NCBI GenBank assembly: GCA_020638735.1 | Contig: JACKHZ010000008.1 | Location: 1,116,001-1,180,000 of the forward strand | DNA: 64,000 nt | Source of the DNA: Planctomycetota bacterium | Lineage (GTDB): Bacteria > Planctomycetota > UBA1135 > UBA2386 | Reading direction: 5' to 3' | Shown here: piece by piece, positions 52,002-60,167 of the stretch | How positions within the stretch are numbered: position 1 is the stretch's first letter | Layout of the letters: the number at the start of each line of letters is the position of its first letter | The notes under the pieces: generated by a model | Database searches by the model: none | Seen by the model: the letters and a program-made list of their open reading frames with translations, nothing else | Told to the model about the DNA's origin: nothing | Position numbers and translations under genes: made by a program

Positions 52002-53267
52002 ATGGTCCGCTCCGCCCGCTTCGTCGCATCGGCCGCCGCCATCGCCTGCCTGGTCGCCCCCGTCCGCGCGCAGGACGACCTGCGCGACAAGGTCGTGCTG
52101 CAGAGCGGGCGCGTCGTCGCCGGGCGCGTGGTGCAGCCGTTCGCCGCCGAGGAGCTGGTCGTGCTGCAGGGCGGCAAGCGGGTGCGCGTCGAGCCGCGCG
52201 AGGTGCTACAGAAGGACCTGGTCGCCGATCGCGTGCGCGAGTTCTTCGCCCGCCGGCTGCGACACAAGAGCTCGCCGCGCGCGCAACGGTACCTGGTCGA
52301 CTGGGCCGAGGAGAACGGGCTGCCCGGCCTGGCGCGCGCGCTGGCGATGCTGCTGGTGCTCGACGACGACGACGACGAGCCGCTGCACGAGCTGCTCGGA
52401 CACAAGAAGACCAGCAAGGGCTGGCAGTGGCCGCTCGACGGCAAGTTCTACCCGTTCGACAAGTTCGAGGCGGCGCTGCCGAAGCAGACGCTGCGCATCG
52501 TCGGCGAACGCTTCGCCGTGCGCTGCGACGCCGGACTCGCCGTCAACCTGCGCGCGCTGCTCGACCTCGAACACCTCGGCGTGGTCTGGATGGACCGCTT
52601 CGGCGCCGAGCTCGACCTCGCCGAGGTGCTGAAGCCGATCGAGGTGCGCACCTTCCGCAACGTCGACGAGTTCCCCAAGTGGGGCTTCCGCCCGCGCCCC
52701 TACTACGAGCCCCCGCCGCACGACGACCTGGCCCGCACGTTCTTCTCCGGCCCGTCGCCGCAGCGGCCGGACGACCTGTTCTTCGTCGGCGCCGAAGGCC
52801 TGCTCTACCGCACGATGATCGGCCAGAGCGACCGGCAGGACCGCCGCGACCGCGTCTGCTCGTGGCTCGAGGTCGGGCTCGGCATGTACATGCAGAACAC
52901 CATGCAGGGCGACGCCGGCTTCGCCGAGCCCGGGCCGCTGCAGGCGCAGGACATGAAGGCCCTGCAGGCGCTCGGCCGAGGCTACCGGCTGACGCACCTC
53001 GTGCACCTGCCGATGTACGCGAGCTTCTACCTGACCGACGACACGCCGACCGCGACCAACTGGGCGGCGGCGACGATGTTCGTCACGTGGCTGCTGCGCG
53101 ACGACAACCAGCCCGACACCCGCGCCGCGTTCCTCCGCTACGTGAAGGCGGCGCTGGCCCAGCGGCAGGGCGACAGCAGCAGCACCTTCGACCGCGAGAT
53201 GGGCCGGCCGATCGAGCAGTTCGACGAGCCGTGGCGAGCCTGGCTCGAACAGCGCGCGGGCTTCTGA
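52002..53267 (+). CDS. Exported DUF1570-like protein
   Basis: 421 residues. A signal peptide (FVASAAAIACLVAPVRAQ) is followed by a small beta region (DKVVLQSGRVVAGRVVQPFA). A folded domain (about 160-400) contains FTMEYW-like stretches including RIVGERFAVRCDAGLAVNLR and GLGMYMQNTMQGDAGF, and resembles the DUF1570/metallopeptidase-like planctomycete exoproteins, though the expected HExxH is not seen. An acidic run (DDDDDEP) lies near residue 120. No function is assigned. Confidence 0.7.
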   Translation: MVRSARFVASAAAIACLVAPVRAQDDLRDKVVLQSGRVVAGRVVQPFAAEELVVLQGGKRVRVEPREVLQKDLVADRVREFFARRLRHKSSPRAQRYLVDWAEENGLPGLARALAMLLVLDDDDDEPLHELLGHKKTSKGWQWPLDGKFYPFDKFEAALPKQTLRIVGERFAVRCDAGLAVNLRALLDLEHLGVVWMDRFGAELDLAEVLKPIEVRTFRNVDEFPKWGFRPRPYYEPPPHDDLARTFFSGPSPQRPDDLFFVGAEGLLYRTMIGQSDRQDRRDRVCSWLEVGLGMYMQNTMQGDAGFAEPGPLQAQDMKALQALGRGYRLTHLVHLPMYASFYLTDDTPTATNWAAATMFVTWLLRDDNQPDTRAAFLRYVKAALAQRQGDSSSTFDREMGRPIEQFDEPWRAWLEQRAGF

Positions 53268-53298
53268 ACCGGACGCGCGCCAGAACCGGACGCTGGCG

Positions 53299-53790
53299 TC
53301 AGCGACCGGCAGCGGCCATCGCCGCGAGCGCCTCGCCGTCCACGCGGCAGACGCGCCAGTCCGGCAGCACGCGGGCGCCCTGGCGTTCGTAGAAGCCGAT
53401 CGCCGGCGTGTTCCAATCGAGCACCGCCCAGTCGAGGCGCTGGCAGCCGCGCGCGACGGCGACCGCGGCGGTGGCGCGCAGCAGCGCGAGGCCGACACCC
53501 TTGCCGCGCTGCGCGGGCTCGACGTAGAGGTCCTCGAGGTGCAGGCAGGGCGACGTCAGGAACGTCGAGTAGCTGGTGAAGTGGAGCGCGAAGCCGACCG
53601 GCGCGCCGTCGCACTCGGCGAGCAAGGCGCCGCAACATGGCGTCGGGCCGAAGAGGTGCATGGCCAGCGCCTTCTCGTCGATCGCCAACTCGTGCTCCAG
53701 CCGCTCGTAGGCGGCGAGCTCACGGATGAAGCGCGCGATGTGCGCCACGTCGTCGGGCGCGGCCGCGCGGATCGCGAACGCCTCGCTCAC
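53299..53790 (-). CDS. GNAT-family N-acetyltransferase (SSAT-like), overlapping infA
   Basis: 163-residue GCN5-related acetyltransferase. FAIRAAAPDDVAHIARFIRE opens the domain. CLHLEDLYVEPAQRGKGVGLALLR contains the acetyl-CoA pyrophosphate loop (RGKGVG), and RLDWAVLDWNTPAIGFYERQ is typical of the spermidine/spermine N1-acetyltransferase-like branch. The substrate could be a polyamine or diamine, or an amino group on protein. Its GTG overlaps the infA stop (GTGA), so it is co-translated with IF-1. Confidence 0.9.
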   Translation of the reverse strand: MSEAFAIRAAAPDDVAHIARFIRELAAYERLEHELAIDEKALAMHLFGPTPCCGALLAECDGAPVGFALHFTSYSTFLTSPCLHLEDLYVEPAQRGKGVGLALLRATAAVAVARGCQRLDWAVLDWNTPAIGFYERQGARVLPDWRVCRVDGEALAAMAAAGR

Positions 53791-54002
53791 CCGCGGTAGG
53801 TGATGCGGCCGCGGGTCAGGTCGTACGGCGACAGCTCCACCGTCACGCGATCGCCCGGGATGATGCGGATGTAGTGCTTGCGCATCTTGCCGGAGATGTG
53901 GGCGAGCACGATGTGGTCACCCTCGATACGGATCCTGAACTTGGTGTTGGCGAGGGTCTCGATCACTGTGCCCTCCATGATGATTGCGTCTTCTTTCGGC
54001 AC
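53787..54002 (-). CDS. infA: Translation initiation factor IF-1
   Basis: 71-residue S1/OB-fold factor, full length. MPKEDAIIMEGTVIETLANT, FRIRIEGDHIVLAHISGKMR, KHYIRIIPGDRVTVELSPYD and LTRGRITYRG match IF-1 along its entire length. It occupies the ribosomal A site during initiation. It is outside a ribosomal-protein operon and overlaps a GNAT acetyltransferase gene downstream. Confidence 0.98.
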   Translation of the reverse strand: MPKEDAIIMEGTVIETLANTKFRIRIEGDHIVLAHISGKMRKHYIRIIPGDRVTVELSPYDLTRGRITYRG

Positions 54003-54207
54003 GGAGCCTCCATGTGGCGGGTCTCTGGCCGCCCGCGCGACGCAGCCACTGCCGCCGCGCGAAGCGACCGCCGGAGGCGAGCTCCGAGCGGGCCGAAGAT
54101 GATAGCCAGCGGGTCAGACGGCGCCAGGGGGCGGACGGCCTACTCCGCGCGGCGACGGCTTCGGCGTGGCGCCGGAGCCTGCGGTCGGTGACGATCCGGC
54201 GGCTGCC

Positions 54208-54840
54208 ATGAAGAAGACGACCGCCTCCCGGCCCGCGACCCAGCCGCGCGCGTTCGGCCCGGACTACTACGAACGCTATTACGGTGACCGCGACACGCGC
54301 GTCTCCGACGCCGCCGAGATCCACCGCCTGTGCGGCTTCGTCGCCGCCTACCTGCGCTACCTCGACGTGCCGGTGCGCACGATCCTCGACGTCGGCTGCG
54401 GCGTCGGGCACTGGCGGGCCGCGACGGCCGAGCAGTGGCCCCGCGCCCGCTACCACGGGGTCGAGTACAGCGAGCATCTCTGCGCGCGCTTCGGCTGGAC
54501 CCAGGGGTCGATCGTCGACCTCCAGCCCAGGAAGAAGCTCGGCCGCGGCGCCTTCGACCTCGTCGTCTGCCAGGGCGTGATGCAGTACCTCGACGACGAC
54601 GACGCCGACCGGGCGCTCGCCAACCTGGCCCGCTGGACCGACGGCGCGCTCTACCTCGAGGCGTTGACCCGGCGCGACTGGGCCGAGAACTGCGACCGGG
54701 AACGCACCGACGGCGACGTGCACCTGCGCACCGGGGCCTGGTACCGCCGACGCCTGCAGCCGCACTTCCAGGACTGCGGCGGCGGGGTGTTCGTCAGCCG
54801 CCGCGCCGGCGTGGCCCTGTTCGAGCTCGAGGGCGAATGA
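54208..54840 (+). CDS. Class I SAM-dependent methyltransferase
   Basis: 210 residues. FGPDYYERYYGDRDTRVSDA opens a domain common in UbiE/Methyltransf_25-like enzymes. The SAM motif is TILDVGCGVGHWRAATAEQW (about 65-84), followed by GVEYSEHLCARFG and FDLVVCQGVMQYLDDDDADR. A small molecule or lipid acceptor is likely; the substrate is unknown. The stop overlaps the M48 peptidase start (ATGA). Confidence 0.88.
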   Translation: MKKTTASRPATQPRAFGPDYYERYYGDRDTRVSDAAEIHRLCGFVAAYLRYLDVPVRTILDVGCGVGHWRAATAEQWPRARYHGVEYSEHLCARFGWTQGSIVDLQPRKKLGRGAFDLVVCQGVMQYLDDDDADRALANLARWTDGALYLEALTRRDWAENCDRERTDGDVHLRTGAWYRRRLQPHFQDCGGGVFVSRRAGVALFELEGE

Positions 54841-56753
54841 GCGGCATGGACTTCTTCGGCCACCAGGAGCAGGCCCGGCGCGCGTCGGGTCGGCTGGTGT
54901 GGCTGTTCCTCGCCGCGGTGGTCAGCATCATCGTGCTGATCTACGTCGCCGCCGAAGCGCTGCTGGTGGTCACCGACTCCCGCGGCGGCGGCGGCGGCGG
55001 CGCGATCGACTGGCCGGTGCTCGGCGCGGTCGCCGGCGTCACGGTCGCCATCGTCGGCGGCGCGATGCTGGTCAAGACCGCGCAGCTGCGCAGCGGCGGC
55101 GGCAAGGTCGCCGAACTGCTCGGCGGCCGGCTGGTCGACGTCGACACGCAGGACCCGCACGAACGGGTGCTGCGCAACGTCGTCGAGGAGATGGCGATCG
55201 CGTCCGGCGTACCGGTGCCCGACGTCTACGTGCTCGAGCACGAACAGGGCATCAACGCCTTCGCCGCCGGCTGGTCCCCCGCCGACGCCGCCGTCGCGGT
55301 GACCCGCGGCGCGCTCGAGCACTTCGACCGCGACGAGCTGCAGGGCGTCATCGCCCACGAGTTCAGCCACGTGTTCCACGGCGACATGCGGCTCAACATC
55401 CGCCTGATGGGCACGCTGTTCGGCATCGTCTGCATCACCGTCGTCGGCCGCATCCTGCTGCGGGCGACGTCGGGGTCGCGCAGCTCGAGCGACAAGAAGG
55501 GCGCCGCCGCGGGCATCGCGATCTTCGGCCTGGTGGTGATGGTGATCGGCTACGCCGGCGTGTTCTTCGCGCGGCTCATCCAGTCCGCGGTGTCGCGACA
55601 GCGCGAATACCTCGCCGACGCCAGCGCCGTCCAGTACACCCGCAACCCGCGCGGCATCGGCATGGCGCTGGCCAAGATCGGCGGCTACGGCGCCCGCCTG
55701 CAGAGCCCGCACACCGAAGAGGCCAGCCACATGCTGTTCGCCGACGGCATCTCGCGCCTCGGCGGCGCGATGGCCACCCACCCGCCGATCGAGCGGCGCA
55801 TCGAACGGGTGCTGCCGGGCTTCCTCCGGCAGCTGCAGGCGAACGAGTCGATGACCGAGGCGGTCGCCGCGACCCCGTCGCAGCCGGCGGCCGGCGCGAG
55901 CGGCTTCGCCGGCGCTGCAGCCCGCCCGCGCACCCCTGCGGCGGTGCTGGAGCACGTCGGCGACCCGCAGCAGGAGCACGTCGACGCAGCCCGTCACCTG
56001 CTCGCCGCGCTGCCGCTCGAGCTCGCCGTCGCCAGCCGCGAGCCGGCGCGCGCGCCGGCGCTCGCGCTGGCGCTGCTGCTCGACGCCGACGGCGCGGTGC
56101 GCGAACGCCAGGCCGCGCTGGTCGCCGCCGAGGACCGCGAGCTCGGCCACCGGGTGCTCGCGTGCCATCGCGACGTCGCCGCCGTCGATCGCGCGCTGCG
56201 CCTGCCGCTGCTCGAGCTGGCGATGCCGACGCTGCGCCAGCTGCCGGCGGGCGAACGGCGCCGGCTGCGCAGCCTGGCGCGGGCGCTCGCGTTCGCCGAC
56301 GGGCAGCTGACGCCGTTCGAGTTCGCGCTGCTGAAGACGCTGCAACGCCACGTCCGACTGCCCGACGAGGCGCCGCCGCGGCCCCGCGGCAAGCCGGTGT
56401 CGCTGGTCGAGCGCGCCGCCGACGCCGCCGTCGTGCTGTCGGCCATCGCCCACGCCGGCGCCGAGCGCGACGCCGACGCCGCGGCCGCGTTCTCGCGCGG
56501 CGTCGAGGGCCTCGGCTTCGGCGTCGCGGCGCAGCTGCTGCCGCGCGAGGCCGTGCGGTCCCCGCAGCGGCTCGACCAGGCGATCGAAGCGCTCACCCGG
56601 GTCTCGCCGCTGGGCCACCGCAACCTGATGCACGCCTGCGCCAACGTCGCCGCAGCCGACGGCGTGCTGCAGCCCGACGAGGTCGACCTGTTGCGCGCGC
56701 TCGGCGAGCTGTGGGACTGCCCAGTGCCGCTGGCGACGAACGCCCCCGCCTGA
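54837..56753 (+). CDS. M48 (HtpX-like) membrane metallopeptidase with large C-terminal extension
   Basis: 638 residues. Two N-terminal membrane helices (about 20-47 and 58-78) flank a Gly-rich periplasmic loop. The zinc site is VIAHEFSHVFHGD (His174, Glu175, His178), with the third ligand probably Glu in QREYLADASAVQYTRNP. Two more helices (about 195-260) complete the HtpX-like peptidase (to about 340). An Ala/Pro-rich linker leads to a helical C-terminal domain (about 390-638; RQAALVAAEDRELGHRVLAC, then MHACANVAAADGVLQPDEVD). The latter resembles TerB/DnaJ-like acidic helical domains. The peptidase probably degrades misfolded membrane proteins. Confidence 0.88.
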   Translation: MSGMDFFGHQEQARRASGRLVWLFLAAVVSIIVLIYVAAEALLVVTDSRGGGGGGAIDWPVLGAVAGVTVAIVGGAMLVKTAQLRSGGGKVAELLGGRLVDVDTQDPHERVLRNVVEEMAIASGVPVPDVYVLEHEQGINAFAAGWSPADAAVAVTRGALEHFDRDELQGVIAHEFSHVFHGDMRLNIRLMGTLFGIVCITVVGRILLRATSGSRSSSDKKGAAAGIAIFGLVVMVIGYAGVFFARLIQSAVSRQREYLADASAVQYTRNPRGIGMALAKIGGYGARLQSPHTEEASHMLFADGISRLGGAMATHPPIERRIERVLPGFLRQLQANESMTEAVAATPSQPAAGASGFAGAAARPRTPAAVLEHVGDPQQEHVDAARHLLAALPLELAVASREPARAPALALALLLDADGAVRERQAALVAAEDRELGHRVLACHRDVAAVDRALRLPLLELAMPTLRQLPAGERRRLRSLARALAFADGQLTPFEFALLKTLQRHVRLPDEAPPRPRGKPVSLVERAADAAVVLSAIAHAGAERDADAAAAFSRGVEGLGFGVAAQLLPREAVRSPQRLDQAIEALTRVSPLGHRNLMHACANVAAADGVLQPDEVDLLRALGELWDCPVPLATNAPA

Positions 56754-56834
56754 GAACGCCCGCCGCCCCGTTTCGGGACGTCGCCGCCCGCGACGCTCAT
56801 CCCCCGCTCGCGGCGGCCCGATAGGCGCGGCGGC

Positions 56835-56840
56835 AGGAGG
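56835..56840 (+). promoter_or_regulatory. Strong Shine-Dalgarno for the histidine kinase gene
   Basis: AGGAGG followed by GGAG lies 11 nt before the ATG at 56852. Such a clear site is uncommon in this window, where most starts show weak or no Shine-Dalgarno sequence. Confidence 0.6.
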
Positions 56841-56851
56841 GGAGAGAAGCA

Positions 56852-57760
56852 ATGTTCGCAGCGGCGATGAAGTTCATCATGGCCGCGGTCGGGGATCCGA
56901 CCGCAGGGGCCGGCACGGGCGGCGCAGCGGCGTCGGCGGGGGGCGGTGCGTCCGCCACGTCGGCGCTGGTGCTCGTCACCGGCGCCATGCTCGGCTCGCT
57001 CGGCACGTGGCTGGCGCGGCGCCGCGTAGAGGGCTCCCTGCGGCGCGACGTACGCCGCCGCGACGCGCACCTGGCGCGTACCTCCCACGAACTGCGCACG
57101 CCGCTGAGCGCAGTGCTCAGCGCGCTCGAGATCGTGCGCGAGGGACATGCCGAGACCGACGACGAGCGCGCGCTGTTCCTCGAGCAGGCCGAGCTGGCCG
57201 CGCGCCACCTGGCGCTGCTGGTGGACGACGTGCTCGACGCCGCGGCGATCGACGCCGAACGCCTGCGGCTCGCGCCCGTGGACCTGCCGTTGGACGCGCT
57301 GCTCTCCGCCTGCGTCGGGGCGATGCGAGTGCTCGCCGCACGCCACCACGGCGAGGTCCGCTTCCCGCAGAGCCCGCAGCCGCACCGGGTGCGCGCCGAT
57401 CCTCGACGCACTTCCCAGGTCCTGTTCAACCTGATCGGCAACGCGCTGCGCTTCTCGCCGCCCGGCGCGCCCGTCGAGGTGACGGTGCACGTCGGCGGCG
57501 GGCGCGCGCGCTTCGAGGTGCGCGACCGCGGCCCCGGCGTGGCGGAGCACGTGCGGCCGCGCCTGTTCGAGGCGTTCGTCGGCGACGAGGGCGCGCCGAA
57601 CGCCGGCACCGGGCTCGGCCTGCACGTGGCACGGCAGCTCGTCGAGCAGATGGGCGGCGCGATCGGCCACCGCCCCGAGCGTCCCGGCGCGACCTTCTGG
57701 TTCACGCTGCCGCTGGCGCGCGAGCCGATCGTTGCGTCGGGGTCGGCGCCGACCGCATGA
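56852..57760 (+). CDS. Sensor histidine kinase without an obvious sensor domain
   Basis: 302 residues. One membrane segment (about 35-55, ALVLVTGAMLGSLGTWLA) precedes the HisKA dimerisation domain with phospho-acceptor His79 in LARTSHELRTPLSAVLSALE. The HATPase_c has the N box (FNLIGNALRFSPPG), G1 (VRDRGPGVAEHV) and G2 (NAGTGLGLHVARQLV). There is no PAS, GAF or HAMP domain and only about 15 periplasmic residues, so input may come through the membrane or a partner. No response regulator gene is adjacent. Confidence 0.9.
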   Translation: MFAAAMKFIMAAVGDPTAGAGTGGAAASAGGGASATSALVLVTGAMLGSLGTWLARRRVEGSLRRDVRRRDAHLARTSHELRTPLSAVLSALEIVREGHAETDDERALFLEQAELAARHLALLVDDVLDAAAIDAERLRLAPVDLPLDALLSACVGAMRVLAARHHGEVRFPQSPQPHRVRADPRRTSQVLFNLIGNALRFSPPGAPVEVTVHVGGGRARFEVRDRGPGVAEHVRPRLFEAFVGDEGAPNAGTGLGLHVARQLVEQMGGAIGHRPERPGATFWFTLPLAREPIVASGSAPTA

Positions 57761-57767
57761 TGCCGCG

Positions 57768-58526
57768 ATGTTCCTCCGGTGCCTCGCGATCGCGGCGCTC
57801 GGCGTCGGCGTCGCCGCCCAGGCGCCCGACGCCCCGTCACCCGACGCCCAAGAACCAGCCGCGGCGACGACGCAGCGCTTCCGCAACCACAACCAGACCT
57901 TCGAGCTCGACCTGCCGGTCGGCTGGCGCCTGCTGACGCCCAACGAGGCCTCGCAGCTCGGCGATTCGCCCGCGACGCCGATGCTGCTGCACCAGTCGCT
58001 GCCGCGCACCAACTTCGCGGTCGGGCCAGTCGAGCAGTGGTTCGCCGGCGACTTCTCGGCGCCGTGGCTCTACGCCGTCGAGTTCGACGAGGCCTGGTAC
58101 ATCGACGAGGACTACGCCGACAACATCACCGCCAGGTGGCGCGAGGAGTCGGAGCGCGGCGACACCCGCTACGAAGTCGAGGAGATCCGCCGCCAACGGC
58201 TCGGCACCCAGCAGGTCGAGTGCGTCACCGCGGTCCGCCTGAGCACGCCGCCGGCGCCACGTCCAGCCCTGCGTTCGCTGGACGTCTACGCCCCCACCGC
58301 CAACCAGAAGGTCGTGCTGTCGTTCGCCTGCCCGCCGGACGTGTTCGAGCGATGGCAACCGGAGTTCCGACGCTGGCTGGCGACGCTGACCTTCGCCAGG
58401 GTCGCCAAGGAGCAGGAGTCGCTGTCCGATCGGCTGTGGACACCGATCCTCACCGGCGGCCTCGTCGGGATCGTGCTGATCGTGCTCTACCGCCACACGC
58501 GGGGCCGGAGGCAAAGCGCTCGTTGA
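57768..58526 (+). CDS. Exported, C-terminally membrane-anchored protein of unknown function
   Basis: 252 residues. A signal peptide (CLAIAALGVGVAAQ) is followed by a PsbP/DUF1795-like beta-alpha domain (about 40-200; RNHNQTFELDLPVGWRLLTP, then LQTQQVEC-like GTQQVECVTAVRLSTP, and NQKVVLSFACPPDVFERWQP). A C-terminal helix (TPILTGGLVGIVLIVLYRHT) and basic tail follow. The order suggests a periplasmic domain anchored at its C-terminus. No catalytic motif is seen. It lies 7 nt after the kinase gene, so co-transcription and a signalling accessory role are possible. Confidence 0.72.
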   Translation: MFLRCLAIAALGVGVAAQAPDAPSPDAQEPAAATTQRFRNHNQTFELDLPVGWRLLTPNEASQLGDSPATPMLLHQSLPRTNFAVGPVEQWFAGDFSAPWLYAVEFDEAWYIDEDYADNITARWREESERGDTRYEVEEIRRQRLGTQQVECVTAVRLSTPPAPRPALRSLDVYAPTANQKVVLSFACPPDVFERWQPEFRRWLATLTFARVAKEQESLSDRLWTPILTGGLVGIVLIVLYRHTRGRRQSAR

Positions 58527-58591
58527 GCAGCCCCCGCGCCGGGCATACACTGGTCTCGACCGCAGCCCCGCCGCCGATCCCGACCGACACC

Positions 58592-60154
58592 TTGAAGAAG
58601 CAATCCAAGTCTGCCCCCGCACCGCTCGACAAGCATCGGTTCGAGGCCGGGCTCCAGTGCCACAAGAGGCTGTGGCTCGACGCGCACGACCCGGCCCCAG
58701 AGGTCGAGAACGAGGCGCGCAAGATCATGTCCCGCACCGGTGACGAGCTGCGGGACCTGGCGCGCACCGCGTTCCCGAAGGGTGTCGCCGTGACCGGCAA
58801 GAACGCCGAGGCAGCCGCCGCCGAGACGACGCGTCTGCTCGAGCAGGGCGAGCCGGTGCTGTTCGACGCGACCTTCGTCGCCGACGGCGTGGTCGCGGTG
58901 TGCGACGTGCTGGTCGTGCACAAGGACCAGAAGGCCGACCTGTTCGAGATCAAGGCCGGCACCAAGGTGAAGCACCGCTACGTCAGCGATCTGGCGCTGC
59001 AGGCCACCGTGCTCGAGAAGTGCGGCCTCGAGCTGCAGCGGGCGTTCCTGCTGCACATCAACGCCGCCTACGTGCACAAGGCCGGCGAGCCGTTCCCGCC
59101 GATGCAGCTGATCCGCAGCGCGGACGTCACCGCCAAGGTGCAGAAGCTGCGTGGCGCGGTGCAGAGCCGGCTGCGGCAGTTCCGCCAGGTGCTCGACGAG
59201 GGCTCGGCGCCGGCGCTGCCGATGGGCACCTACTGCAGGACGCCGTTCCCGTGCCCGCACTTCGCCCGCTGCCGCGCAGAGTCCCCAGGTCACCCGCTCT
59301 GCGAGCTGCCCGAGCTGTCGCGGCAGCAGGAGCTGGCGCTGCACAAGGACGGCATCGAGGACGTGCTGGCGATCGCCGACGACCGCGCCGACCTGACGTT
59401 CCGCCAGCGGCGCACGCTGGCCTGCCTGCGCAGCCAGAAGCGGATCGTCGAGCCGTTCGTCAAGGAAGAGCTGAGCGGCAGCGGCAAGCCCTGGCACTTC
59501 GTCGCCATCGCCGCCTACACCGATCCGCTGCCGCGTTTCGACAAGCAGAAGCCGTGGCAGACGACGCCGTATGCGTGGGCCGCGGTGACGGTGCACGAGG
59601 ACGGCCGCGTCGAGCAGGCCGCGCACGTGCACCTCGACCGCGACGACCCGCGCCCGTCGTTCGCCCGCACGCTGGCCCGCCACCTCGAGGTCGGCGGCAC
59701 GCTGCTGTGCTGGGACGACGAGGCGGTGCGCGAGGTGCGCACGCTGCTCGACGGTCTGCCGGACGAGAAGGCGCACGTGCGGGCGCTGCTCGGCCAGGCG
59801 CACCTCGACATGATGAAGCTGTTCGAGTCGGGCGTGTTCGACCCGCAGCTCACCGACTACCGCGACCTGCGACGCGCCGCCGCGGCGCTGCTCGGCGACC
59901 AGAGCGGCGCCGACGTGCCGATGCTGGACGACGACGAGCGCCTGCCGGCGCTCGACAAGGCTCGCCAGCCGCGCGTGCGCGCGACCACCCGCGACAAGCT
60001 CGCGGCAGAGTTCGAAGCCGGTCTGCGCTGGCAGGCCGAGCGGCTGCGCCAGCTGTTCGAGGCGTTCGCCGGGATCACCGCGCCAGCGCCGGCGCCGAAG
60101 CCCAAGGCGCAGAAGCCGCGCGCGGCGAAGCCGCTGCCGAAGCTCCCGGAGTGA
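58592..60154 (+). CDS. PD-(D/E)XK nuclease-like protein with Fe-S cysteines and DUF2779
   Basis: 520 residues. DKHRFEAGLQCHKRLWLDAH at the N-terminus places a Cys at about residue 22. The nuclease core (about 75-130) has DGVVAVCDVLVVHKD and ADLFEIKAGTKVKHR (Glu-x-Lys). Three further Cys follow in YCRTPFPCPHFARC (about 210-225). One N-terminal plus three downstream Cys is the Fe-S arrangement of Cas4/AddB-type nucleases. The C-terminal half (DUF2779-like, about 260-470) may be RNase-H-like (HFVAIAAYTDPLPRFDKQKP, HEDGRVEQAAHVHLDRDDPR). Start is uncertain; TTG 58592 is the best-placed. There is no CRISPR locus nearby. Confidence 0.8.
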   Translation: MKKQSKSAPAPLDKHRFEAGLQCHKRLWLDAHDPAPEVENEARKIMSRTGDELRDLARTAFPKGVAVTGKNAEAAAAETTRLLEQGEPVLFDATFVADGVVAVCDVLVVHKDQKADLFEIKAGTKVKHRYVSDLALQATVLEKCGLELQRAFLLHINAAYVHKAGEPFPPMQLIRSADVTAKVQKLRGAVQSRLRQFRQVLDEGSAPALPMGTYCRTPFPCPHFARCRAESPGHPLCELPELSRQQELALHKDGIEDVLAIADDRADLTFRQRRTLACLRSQKRIVEPFVKEELSGSGKPWHFVAIAAYTDPLPRFDKQKPWQTTPYAWAAVTVHEDGRVEQAAHVHLDRDDPRPSFARTLARHLEVGGTLLCWDDEAVREVRTLLDGLPDEKAHVRALLGQAHLDMMKLFESGVFDPQLTDYRDLRRAAAALLGDQSGADVPMLDDDERLPALDKARQPRVRATTRDKLAAEFEAGLRWQAERLRQLFEAFAGITAPAPAPKPKAQKPRAAKPLPKLPE

Positions 60155-60167
60155 GCGCGCCGCCTGC

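Noticed and set aside
58592..60154. Cas4 as part of a CRISPR-Cas locus
   Set aside because: No direct-repeat array and no cas1, cas2 or effector genes nearby; the DUF2779 half indicates a different family.
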